Part shown: piece by piece, positions 1 to 5,950 of the stretch
How the letters are laid out: every line of letters starts with the position of its first letter
How positions within the stretch are numbered: position 1 is the first letter of the stretch
NCBI GenBank assembly: GCA_009778295.1
Contig: WRKB01000268.1
Coordinates: 1-7,901, forward strand
Origin: Betaproteobacteria bacterium
GTDB lineage: Bacteria > Desulfobacterota > Desulfovibrionia > Desulfovibrionales > Desulfovibrionaceae
Length of the DNA: 7,901 nt
Direction: 5' to 3'
Translations under genes and position numbers: made by a program
The notes under the pieces: generated by a model
What the model saw: the letters and a program-made list of their open reading frames with translations, nothing else
Told to the model about the DNA's origin: nothing
Database searches by the model: none

Positions 1-11
1 CGAGGCAGCGC

Positions 12-896
12 ATGAGCCAACGGTCCGTCTCCCAAAAATCCCAGATTGTCCATGATCGTATCAAGGGCGTTTTTTCCACACAGGATATCCGTAAGGTGGG
101 CACAGGCACCACGCAGCGCAAAACGGTTTACAAGGGCTTTTATTTTATTGAACAGAATGAAGACGGCACCATCGAATGTCAACCGCTGAACGCCAATTAC
201 GTGCCCTCCGGACAAAAGCGCAGCATCTCCTTGGAAGAGATCATGGAAAAGTTCGCTCCAGAACCCGAGTTCTATCTCAATTCCGTGTATCCCAAGATGC
301 AGGAGTTGCAGCGGACAATTGACAGTGCCGATGCACACAGAACAAGGGGCGAGACCTTTGCCGCCGAGTACGAATACGCTACCGCATTGAAGGTAGATGA
401 AGAAAACGTGCGCGCGAATTTCGGTATCGGCCTTACCTATCTGCAGCGCGGTGAAAGCGACAAAGCTGATGACATTTTCGAGCGTCTCGTCAAACTTGAT
501 GCCGCTTTCGAGCCCGAACACAAGAATATGTTTAATGATTTCGGGATCAATCTGCGCAAGGCAAAAATGTACCGGCAGGCTGTCACCTATTATAGCCGGG
601 CTTTGGAGTTGTCCACGGACGATGAGAACCTGCATATCAACGTCGCTCGTGCGTTGTTCGAAATCAAGGATACCGACGGTTGTGTGGAGCACCTCCTGAC
701 AGCACTGGCCATCGCCCCCAAGCAGGAACAGGCGATGAAATTTCTCCTTTGGCTTGTTGAGAAAAAACTTGTTGCAGCGCCCGTAGCAGAACGGATACAT
801 CAGGCGCTTGCACAAGGCGCAGCTCCGATACTTCAGATGCCGGAAAAACAGACGCCAAGTCCATCGGAAGGCGAGGCTCCCACGGGCGCATTATGA
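12..896 (+). CDS. TPR-repeat protein, function unassigned
   Basis: This 294-residue protein has no signal peptide or membrane segment, so it is probably cytoplasmic. Residues 1-100 form a non-repeat N-terminal region with a basic, Thr-rich stretch (about 28-41). From about residue 105 to 236 there are helical tetratricopeptide-type repeats. The clearest are at 133-162 (NFGIGLTYLQRGESDKADDI) and 173-206, where the Tyr/Ala/Leu pattern of YYSRALEL is typical; the flanking units (about 105-132 and 207-236) are more degenerate. The C-terminal 30 residues are Pro/Gln/Glu-rich and probably disordered. TPR units mediate protein-protein contacts, but the partner cannot be told from sequence. The start has a GAGG Shine-Dalgarno sequence at 2-5. 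recJ begins 52 bases downstream on the same strand, so the two are probably cotranscribed. The TPR assignment is firm; the cellular role is unknown. Confidence 0.88.
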   Translation: MSQRSVSQKSQIVHDRIKGVFSTQDIRKVGTGTTQRKTVYKGFYFIEQNEDGTIECQPLNANYVPSGQKRSISLEEIMEKFAPEPEFYLNSVYPKMQELQRTIDSADAHRTRGETFAAEYEYATALKVDEENVRANFGIGLTYLQRGESDKADDIFERLVKLDAAFEPEHKNMFNDFGINLRKAKMYRQAVTYYSRALELSTDDENLHINVARALFEIKDTDGCVEHLLTALAIAPKQEQAMKFLLWLVEKKLVAAPVAERIHQALAQGAAPILQMPEKQTPSPSEGEAPTGAL

Positions 897-948
897 GCCA
901 AAATCCACAGTACCGCCGGCAATATTTCACTGTATCCGGGGATTGTCG

Positions 949-2655
949 ATGAAAAACTGGCTTCCCCGCCCTTTGCCCGCAAGTTCGCTCCCCCCGGCAA
1001 GCTGGGCTGAACGCCTCAATATTTCTCCTTTTTTACTGGATATTCTCTGGCGGCGTGGGCTTGGCAGCCCGGAAGAGATAGATGCCTTTCTCTCGCCTGG
1101 CCTGCGTCACCTTGCCCCGCCGGAAGACTGGCCGGGTATGGGGCACAGTGCTCAAGTGCTTGCTGAAGGACTTCTCGCGGGCAAAACATTTGCGGTCTGG
1201 GGTGATTATGATGTGGATGGCGTCAGCTCTGCTGCGCTGGTACGGGATGTACTGGCCACACACAGCATCACGGCCATAGCGTATTTACCGGACAGACGCG
1301 AAGGCTATGGGCTTAACGATGCTTCGCTTGAACAGCTTGCGGCACAGGGGGTACAATTATTATTGACCGTGGATTGCGGCATTTCCGATGTGCAGGCTGT
1401 GAACAGGGCGCGCGAATTGGGCATATGCGTGGTCATTTCCGATCACCATCTTCCTCCGCCGGAACTTCCCAAAGCGCATGCCATCTGCAATCCCCGCCTT
1501 GCAGATTGTCCCTGTCCGCAATTGGCCGGAGTTGGAGTGGCATTTTTCCTCATGAGTGCGCTCAATTCACTGTTGGCACCGCATACCGGAGCGCGCCACG
1601 ACATGCGCGAGACGCTTGATCTTGTCGCCCTTGGCACTCTGGCGGATGTAGCGCGCTTGAGTGGGCAAAACCGTATCCTTGTCAAGAATGGCCTGTTAAA
1701 AATCGCTCAGGCCTCGCGTCCTGGCATGGCGGCGCTTAAGGAAATCTGCGGCTTTCATCCCGCCGCCGCGCTTTCGGGCAGCCAAGTCGTCTTCAGCCTG
1801 GCCCCGCGCCTCAACGCAGCGGGCCGCTTGGGCCAAGCCCGCTTGGCCTTTGAATTGCTTTGCTCAACGGACTGCGACAGGGCACTTAACTTGGCGCGTA
1901 TCTTGGACGATATGAACACACAACGCCGCGCTGAAGAAGAGCGCATGTACCTGGAAGCGAGCGCACAGGCCCGGGAGTACAGTTCCGCGATGGGCCTTGT
2001 GCTGTATAATCCCGACTGGCATCCTGGCATCATCGGTATTGTGGCCTCGCGGATCGTGGAGGATATGTACCGTCCTACGCTGATTCTTTGCGACGACCGG
2101 GGCGGACTGAAAGGTTCGGGGCGTTCCATCCGCGAGTTCGATCTTTATGAATCCTTGACCGGTCTTGCGGGCCTTTTTTTGACCTTTGGCGGGCATAAAC
2201 TAGCCGCCGGAGTGCGTTTGGAATACGGCAGACTGGAGGAGTTGCGGACGCGTTTTGACACGGCGGCGCGCAAAAACCTGGGTGACGTGCCGCTGACCCC
2301 CAGCCTGGTTCTGGATGGGGAACTCAGCTTTGACAAAGCCGCAGACTTTACCTTGCTCAAGGAATTGGAATTGCTTCAACCTTTCGGCAGTGGTAACGCC
2401 GAACCGGTCTTTTCTTCTCCACTGCTCATGGTACGCAGACGGCGCACCTTTGGTTCGGAGAAAAATCACGTCGTACTTGAGGTGGAAGATACAAGCTGCG
2501 GCATCACGCTACATGCCAAAGCCTGGCGGCAGGCTGAGGCCCTGCCGGACAGCATGTGCGGCCGCCATATCCGCCTTGCATACACTCCGCGCATGGACAC
2601 CTGGAACGGCGCGCCGTCCGTGGATGTGCGCATCAAGGACTGGAAATTCGAATAA
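949..2655 (+). CDS. recJ: Single-stranded-DNA-specific exonuclease RecJ
   Basis: RecJ degrades single-stranded DNA 5'->3' in recombination and in mismatch and base-excision repair. All family signatures are present in this 568-residue protein. The DHH phosphoesterase core has DYDVDG (86-91), VDCG (141-144), SDHH (164-167), ALGTLADV (227-234) and PRLNAAGR (286-293). The DHHA1 part has WHPGIIGIVASR (357-368), GSGRS (389-393) and GGHKLAAG (414-421). The OB-fold region follows with LLQPFGSGN (475-483). The Asp and His residues of these motifs bind the two catalytic metal ions. The length matches the usual 560-580 residues, so the gene looks intact. The reading frame is open back to 808, but that region overlaps the TPR gene in another frame. 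The ATG at 949 is chosen because GGGGA at 938-942 lies six bases before it and the protein then starts like other RecJs. It is probably cotranscribed with the upstream TPR gene. Confidence 0.96.
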   Translation: MKNWLPRPLPASSLPPASWAERLNISPFLLDILWRRGLGSPEEIDAFLSPGLRHLAPPEDWPGMGHSAQVLAEGLLAGKTFAVWGDYDVDGVSSAALVRDVLATHSITAIAYLPDRREGYGLNDASLEQLAAQGVQLLLTVDCGISDVQAVNRARELGICVVISDHHLPPPELPKAHAICNPRLADCPCPQLAGVGVAFFLMSALNSLLAPHTGARHDMRETLDLVALGTLADVARLSGQNRILVKNGLLKIAQASRPGMAALKEICGFHPAAALSGSQVVFSLAPRLNAAGRLGQARLAFELLCSTDCDRALNLARILDDMNTQRRAEEERMYLEASAQAREYSSAMGLVLYNPDWHPGIIGIVASRIVEDMYRPTLILCDDRGGLKGSGRSIREFDLYESLTGLAGLFLTFGGHKLAAGVRLEYGRLEELRTRFDTAARKNLGDVPLTPSLVLDGELSFDKAADFTLLKELELLQPFGSGNAEPVFSSPLLMVRRRRTFGSEKNHVVLEVEDTSCGITLHAKAWRQAEALPDSMCGRHIRLAYTPRMDTWNGAPSVDVRIKDWKFE

Positions 2656-2689
2656 TGTTGCTTTGTAACATTACGCCGATGTGTTTTTG

Positions 2690-2716
2690 CGGGGAAGAAT
2701 TTTGTTTATTTCCCCG
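2690..2716. other. Inverted repeat after recJ, weak terminator candidate
   Basis: CGGGGAA at 2690-2696 pairs with TTCCCCG at 2710-2716 around a 13-base loop, 35 bases after the recJ stop. No T-tract follows on either strand, so intrinsic termination is doubtful. The right part overlaps the end of the decayed HD-GYP reading frame on the minus strand. Confidence 0.3.
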
Positions 2717-3002
2717 AATTGTTCCCGCATTGCGAAGATAGTTCCGTGATTTTTGGATCAAAGCTGTTACCTGCTACAGCCATGAAGATATCCACTGCGT
2801 CTGCCGCCGCGAAGGTCTTTTTGTATGGGCGCTTGGAAACAAGCGTTTCATACGCGTCGACAATCGACATGATACTCCCTTGCAAGTGTGAACCTATTCG
2901 CGGCGGATGAAAGCGTCATCCTGCGATATTGTTCTTCCAGCGCGTCTTCCGCGATCGTCAGGTTCGCATCGTTGTCATCCATCACCAGAGTCTTTTTGGC
3001 AT
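2706..3002 (-). pseudogene. Response regulator / HD-GYP phosphodiesterase remnant, internally deleted
   Basis: Two minus-strand pieces in different frames belong to one known architecture. The 5' piece (3002 down to about 2880) reads KKTLVMDDNDANLTIAEDAL and continues to FTLARE. This is the first strand, acidic pocket and first helices of a CheY-like receiver. The 3' piece (about 2880 down to the TAA at 2706) reads MSIVDAYETLVSKRPYKKTF and then AVAGNSFDPKITEL, the conserved end of an HD-GYP domain. Intact relatives sense phosphorylation and hydrolyse cyclic di-GMP. The receiver phosphoacceptor Asp, the HD metal-binding residues and the GYP motif are all missing, so roughly 200 or more codons were lost and the junction is out of frame. 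A second defect lies in the A-run at 2997-2993: from the ATG at 3002 (GGAG upstream) the frame reaches a stop after six codons, and one extra A would restore it. No activity is expected. Confidence 0.8.
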
Positions 3003-3027
3003 ATCGCCACTCCGCCATGCCGGGTTA

Positions 3028-3047
3028 TATTCAATCGGGATTGAATA
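3028..3047. repeat. 20-bp palindrome
   Basis: TATTCAATC and its exact reverse complement GATTGAATA flank a 2-base centre. It lies between the response-regulator remnant and the possible isocitrate dehydrogenase fragment, close to the boundary between them. No gene start is nearby, so an operator role is not supported. Confidence 0.6.
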
Positions 3048-3188
3048 CAGCTCTGCCTCCATTGAAAATATGGAGTACACAGAGTCGAGTAGCTTTAATG
3101 TAAAGAAGTTAAAGAAAGAGTATCCAATCCGGTCTTGGAGCAAGGATAAAACGGCAGCAGGCATATCAATCTGTCCGGAATCCGACGT

Positions 3189-3209
3189 GATATTGCGTCA
3201 CGCAATATC
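3189..3209. repeat. 21-bp hairpin palindrome
   Basis: GATATTGCG and its exact complement CGCAATATC flank a 3-base loop (TCA). It lies inside the degraded coding stretch and has no T-tract. The role is unknown. Confidence 0.65.
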
Positions 3210-3352
3210 GTCTGCGACTCGGTATGCGTTGGAATTGGGAATATAACGGACGTAGAAAAACAAGGGTAATAAGGCATTTTACCTTATATAGGAAGCTTTT
3301 TCGGGTGTCTGCTCATACATTGAATCTACTTGAAAGTTTATACAATTTTGCT

Positions 3353-3387
3353 AGAAGTCATTCCATATTTGCTATGGAATGACTTCT
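3353..3387. repeat. Perfect 35-base hairpin (15-bp stem, 5-base loop)
   Basis: AGAAGTCATTCCATA (3353-3367) and its exact reverse complement at 3373-3387 surround the loop TTTGC. This is by far the strongest secondary structure in the window. No T-run follows it on either strand, so it does not look like an ordinary intrinsic terminator. Three further hairpins or palindromes follow within 105 bases, which suggests a REP-like or mobile palindromic element rather than a single regulatory site. Confidence 0.8.
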
Positions 3388-3457
3388 GACCCCGCCCGCG
3401 AGGGTGGAGTGGCGGCGTATGCCGCTGGAGCAGGCCGAAAACCGCGTTTTTCGGTGA
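3388..3457. repeat. GC-rich double-hairpin block, possible interspersed repeat
   Basis: The block contains two adjacent hairpins: GCGGC (3412-3416) with GCCGC (3421-3425) around GTAT, and CCGAAAA (3435-3441) with TTTTCGG (3448-3454) around six bases. It is clearly GC-richer than the sequence on its left. In one plus-strand frame it reads EWRRMPLEQAENRVFR then stop. This resembles spurious short proteins I associate with intergenic repeats in Desulfovibrio, but that memory cannot be checked here. Only one copy is present in this window. Confidence 0.4.
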
Positions 3458-3466
3458 TGCGATGCC

Positions 3467-3491
3467 CATAATCAGCCTCAGGCTGATTATG
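3467..3491. promoter_or_regulatory. 25-bp palindrome, putative operator of the MerR gene
   Basis: CATAATCAGCCT (3467-3478) and its exact complement AGGCTGATTATG (3480-3491) flank a central C. Its right edge is 9 bases before a perfect TATAAT, so it covers the expected -35 region of the regulator's own promoter. MerR proteins bind as dimers to palindromic promoter DNA and often autoregulate. An operator role is therefore likely but inferred. Classical MerR operators sit between -35 and -10, slightly downstream of this one. The palindrome could instead belong to the neighbouring hairpin cluster. Confidence 0.5.
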
Positions 3492-3500
3492 ATAATGAGA

Positions 3501-3506
3501 TATAAT
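3501..3506 (+). promoter_or_regulatory. Candidate -10 box for the MerR-family gene
   Basis: A perfect TATAAT lies 40 bases before the ATG at 3546. No good -35 hexamer stands 16-19 bases upstream, because that position is occupied by the palindrome. This is consistent with an activator-dependent or autoregulated promoter. Transcription would start near 3512. Confidence 0.5.
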
Positions 3507-3545
3507 AGAAGACCCGTTGCCGCATACGGCAAAAGAGGAGGCCCT

Positions 3546-4352
3546 ATGGAAGTTTCAGGCATGCTTCCGATTAAAGAATTTTCGGAGTTCACGGGATTGA
3601 ATGAATCCACCCTCAGGTACTACGATAAAATCGGCCTCCTTGTTCCGGCGCTTCGTGGAGAAAACCGCTATCGATACTACTCGCCGCTGCAGGCCATTAC
3701 GGTCAATTTTATTAAAGTGCTTACCAAGCTGGGTGTCCCCCTCTCAACAATTAAAGATATGAGTAACGACAGGACGCCGCGCGGCGTGCTCACCTTGCTT
3801 GCTCAACAGGAAAACAAATTGAATAGGCGGCTGGTTGATCTGCAAACGACCTATTCGATAATCCACACCTTTCGCAACAACATAGAAGCCGGTATTTTCG
3901 CACATGAACGCGATATGTCAGTGCAAGAGCTGGACGAGGAACATCTCACTTTGGGCCCGGCAACCGACTTTAGCGATGTTGCGACCTTCTACAAGCCATT
4001 TATGGAATTTTGCAATACGGCCCACGAAAACAACATCAATTTGTATTATCCCATAGGCGGGTACTACGAGAACGTAGATATTTTTGTGAACGCGCCTTCT
4101 CAACCTACCAGATTCTTTTCCCAGGACCCCAGTGGAAACAATAAGCGAAGGGCGGGGCAATACCTTGTCGCGTATAACAGAGGCTATTATGGTGAATTTG
4201 GAGATTTTCCCCAAAGGTTGCTTTCCTACGCACGAACGAATAATCTTATTTTTAGCGGGCCGTTATTTGTTAGCTATCTGTTGGACGAACTCAGCACGGT
4301 AGAATACACGCAATATCTGTCACAGGTCGTGGTTGGCGTGTCAAAAAAATAA
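3546..4352 (+). CDS. MerR-family regulator with GyrI/BmrR-like effector domain
   Basis: This 268-residue DNA-binding regulator resembles the BmrR branch of MerR proteins, which distort promoter DNA when a small, often cationic or aromatic, ligand binds. Residues 7-25 (PIKEFSEFTGLNESTLRYYD) are the helix-turn-helix and GENRYRYYS (38-46) the wing. Residues 84-115 look like the dimerisation helix. Residues 130-266 match a GyrI-like effector domain, with RAGQYLVAYNRGYYG (202-216), SGPLFVSYLLDELS (237-250) and a final beta strand. Glu248 stands where BmrR uses Glu253 to bind cations. There is no Cys cluster, which argues against metal sensing. The ATG at 3546 is chosen because AGGAGG at 3536-3541 precedes it. 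The in-frame ATG at 3462 lies next to the palindrome and upstream of the -10 box. The gene looks less GC-rich than its neighbours, suggesting acquisition. The membrane-protein gene follows 16 bases downstream. The ligand is unknown. Confidence 0.88.
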   Translation: MEVSGMLPIKEFSEFTGLNESTLRYYDKIGLLVPALRGENRYRYYSPLQAITVNFIKVLTKLGVPLSTIKDMSNDRTPRGVLTLLAQQENKLNRRLVDLQTTYSIIHTFRNNIEAGIFAHERDMSVQELDEEHLTLGPATDFSDVATFYKPFMEFCNTAHENNINLYYPIGGYYENVDIFVNAPSQPTRFFSQDPSGNNKRRAGQYLVAYNRGYYGEFGDFPQRLLSYARTNNLIFSGPLFVSYLLDELSTVEYTQYLSQVVVGVSKK

Positions 4353-4368
4353 GGCACGAGGGCAAAAC

Positions 4369-5250
4369 ATGTTCCTGCGTACTTTGGAATTTTTTGGCAA
4401 CATCTTCGACAGCATGCACCAAGTTGTGGAGCATCCCGCAATGCAGCGCCGCCTGTCTACCGGGATCTTCTGGATCTTCGTTGCGTCGCTTGCGGGCGTA
4501 GGGGCAAAACGTCTGGAGCTTTTGCCGCCCGGGATCGCCGGGCATACGCCCAACAGCCCTCTGGAAGCCATTAACCTGGCCTTCACGTTTGTTCTCGTCC
4601 TTGAGCTGCTCAGCCTCGTCTTCGCCATTTCCTGTTCGCTTTCCCGTGCGCTGGCGAAACAGTTCCAGATTCTGGGACTCATTCTATTGCGTAACGCCTT
4701 CAAAGAGTTGACACATCTGCATGAATCCACCAGCGCTACCTTGGACTGGCAGCCCGTGCTCCATATTGGTATTTTCGGCGCGGCTGCCTTGGTCGTTTTC
4801 ATCTGCCTCGGGTTGTATTATCGTCTTCCACAGGCAGTCATCCATCTGGAAAGTGACATGCGCATGCGGTATGTGCTTTCCAAAAAAATGCTCGGGCTCG
4901 TCCTGCTGGCTATTTTTACCTGTACGGGGATTGAAGATTTTTGGCTTTTTCTCAGCACGGGCGCGAGTACAAGTTTCTTTGAAACCATCTACACCGTACT
5001 CATCTTTGCGGACGTGGCCCTGGTGCTTATCGCCCAACGCTACATGCACAACTTCCATGCTACATTCCGCAATGTGAGTTTTGTCCTTGCGACCCTGCTC
5101 ATACGTATCGCTCTCGGCACTCCGGCACCGTGGGATGCCCTCATCGGCGTTTGCGCGGTTCTCTATGCCCTGGCCCTGACGTGGGCCATCACCCGTTTTG
5201 ATCCGCGTACCATACCGTTGCGGCCCCAAAAGCCGGGAAGTCCTTCATGA
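4369..5250 (+). CDS. Multi-pass inner-membrane protein, unrecognised family
   Basis: This 293-residue, strongly hydrophobic protein has six to eight predicted membrane segments, at roughly 30-47, 67-90, 130-150, 173-192, 203-223, 234-250 and 255-274. A further amphipathic stretch, KQFQILGLILLRNAFKEL, lies around 97-114. The short N-terminal helix and the basic, Pro-rich C-terminus are probably cytoplasmic. I see no ABC, MFS, MATE or SMR signature, no catalytic motif and no signal peptide, so transport is not established. GAGGG at 4358-4362 places the start at 4369; the in-frame TTG at 4333 would overlap the regulator's end and is less likely. Only 16 bases separate it from the MerR gene, which makes cotranscription likely and makes it a candidate target or partner of that regulator. 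It could equally be an old resident gene that a newcomer regulator landed beside. Confidence 0.78.
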   Translation: MFLRTLEFFGNIFDSMHQVVEHPAMQRRLSTGIFWIFVASLAGVGAKRLELLPPGIAGHTPNSPLEAINLAFTFVLVLELLSLVFAISCSLSRALAKQFQILGLILLRNAFKELTHLHESTSATLDWQPVLHIGIFGAAALVVFICLGLYYRLPQAVIHLESDMRMRYVLSKKMLGLVLLAIFTCTGIEDFWLFLSTGASTSFFETIYTVLIFADVALVLIAQRYMHNFHATFRNVSFVLATLLIRIALGTPAPWDALIGVCAVLYALALTWAITRFDPRTIPLRPQKPGSPS

Positions 5251-5295
5251 CACGTGAGCATGTTGCGTCAATTTCAAGCGCATATGCTCTCAAGC

Positions 5296-5312
5296 GACCT
5301 TGACCCAAGGTC
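5296..5312. terminator. Hairpin between convergent genes, weak terminator candidate
   Basis: GACCTTG and its exact complement CAAGGTC flank a 3-base loop in the 73-base gap between the convergent membrane-protein and lipoprotein genes. The position suits a shared two-way terminator. Neither strand has a following T-tract, so function is uncertain. Confidence 0.35.
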
Positions 5313-5323
5313 TGTTAAGAGCC

Positions 5324-5767
5324 TCACGGTTTGGGGGACGGCAGCGCATACATAAGCGTATGTCCGTTCCGGGCCAGAATCAGCTGTCTGCCGTCCAGAT
5401 TTACCTGCGCCCCGTTTTGTAACATGTCGGAAAGTTGCTGCTCCAGTGCGTTTAAAAAGGGCTGGGCGCAGCTCATGCGGGTTGACGCCGCATGCTTCGC
5501 CGTCAGTATGCCGTTCACAATTTTCGCCGTCCCGCTGAAGCGGTTACATGCACGACCAGCTACGCGTCCTTCCTCGACAAAGCTGAGTTCCGGCGCGCTG
5601 TCTCCTGCAAAGTTTTTTCCATCCATGCTGACAAGATAGTAGGTGCGACCAGCCAGATCTTCCAGGTTCAATCCCCCGACGCCTCCATCCGCACTCTGTC
5701 GGCTGGCGGCACAGGCGGAAAGCGCCGCAAGAAGCAGACAATTTGCGGCAATACGTGCGAAAAGCAT
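5324..5767 (-). CDS. META-domain (HslJ-like) lipoprotein
   Basis: This is a small exported lipoprotein of 147 residues. Residues 1-18 form a signal peptide with the lipobox LSAC at 16-19, so Cys19 is the expected lipidation site. It is followed by Ala-Ala-Ser rather than Asp, which favours outer-membrane sorting by the E. coli rule. Residues about 40-145 match the META/HslJ fold: LAGRTYYLVSM, then GRACNRFSGTAKI, STRMSC, a helix with LNALEQQL, and a closing strand ending in LMYAL. The domain occurs in heat-shock or novobiocin-tolerance HslJ and in many envelope proteins, but its biochemical role is poorly known. The start at 5767 is chosen because GGAGG lies six bases upstream. The in-frame ATG at 5788 would put that ribosome site inside the gene. 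It stands alone, convergent to the membrane-protein gene and divergent from the cupin gene. Confidence 0.87.
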   Translation of the reverse strand: MLFARIAANCLLLAALSACAASRQSADGGVGGLNLEDLAGRTYYLVSMDGKNFAGDSAPELSFVEEGRVAGRACNRFSGTAKIVNGILTAKHAASTRMSCAQPFLNALEQQLSDMLQNGAQVNLDGRQLILARNGHTLMYALPSPKP

Positions 5768-5842
5768 AAAAAACCTCCACTGTGTCAATCGCGATGAACA
5801 TCGTCCCGATCAGGAATACGCCCTACCCCATTCTTTTCACTT

Positions 5843-5870
5843 TGTATACGCGCAGAAATATGCTACGCAA
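5843..5870 (-). promoter_or_regulatory. Candidate promoter of the META lipoprotein gene
   Basis: On the minus strand TTGCGT (5870-5865) and TATACA (5848-5843) are separated by 16 bases, about 75 bases upstream of the lipoprotein start. This is a fair match to a sigma-70 promoter, judged by eye only. Confidence 0.3.
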
Positions 5871-5886
5871 TAGTCCGTCCGGCAGG

Positions 5887-5916
5887 TTTACACGGGGTAA
5901 CTTTCTGCTGTACAAG
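5887..5916 (+). promoter_or_regulatory. Candidate promoter of the cupin gene
   Basis: TTTACA (5887-5892) and TACAAG (5911-5916) are separated by 18 bases, ending 34 bases before the cupin start. The -10 match is weak. It would be divergent from the candidate lipoprotein promoter in the same 183-base gap. Confidence 0.25.
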
Positions 5917-5950
5917 GCATTTCACAAAAACTGCTTGCAAGGAGCATGGC

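Larger units (their letters stand above)
3025..3312 (+). pseudogene. Possible isocitrate dehydrogenase fragment, degraded
   Basis: The plus-strand translation contains, in the order expected of isocitrate dehydrogenase, GIEY at 3037-3048, VKKL near 3100, then GISICPES followed by an R..AI..A..YAL pattern (about 3160-3234). The enzyme family has YAGIEY, a VKKIRFP-like stretch, GIGIKP.S and RLVR.AI.YA. In the same frame, past stops at 3244 and 3253, the sequence reads NKGNKAF and then EAF, recalling the family's HKGNIMKFTEGAF; a further in-frame stop lies at 3289. Upstream the frame merges into sequence antisense to the response-regulator remnant, so no N-terminal half exists. The match is from memory of family motifs and identity is modest. 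Chance resemblance or another degraded gene remains possible. If correct, it is a non-functional fragment of a TCA-cycle gene. Confidence 0.35.

Noticed and set aside
3353..3491. CRISPR array or toxin-antitoxin locus in the palindrome cluster
   Set aside because: The hairpins differ in sequence and spacing, so there is no repeat-spacer pattern. No small gene pair is present.
3462..3545. Upstream ATG for the MerR gene at 3462
   Set aside because: It would add 28 residues encoded by the palindrome and promoter region. The ATG at 3546 has AGGAGG and gives the usual MerR N-terminus.
3338..3610. Minus-strand open frame of 90 codons
   Set aside because: It runs through the hairpin cluster, the palindrome, the -10 box and the start of the MerR gene. 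Its hydrophobic middle comes from the antisense of AT-rich promoter DNA.
4684..5229. Minus-strand open frame of 181 codons
   Set aside because: Antisense to the membrane-protein gene. The translation is rich in charged residues with no family pattern, as expected from the complement of a hydrophobic protein.
5247..5303. 18-codon frame starting in the ATGA overlap at the end of the membrane-protein gene
   Set aside because: Very short, no ribosome site of its own and no recognisable sequence. An ATGA overlap alone is not enough.
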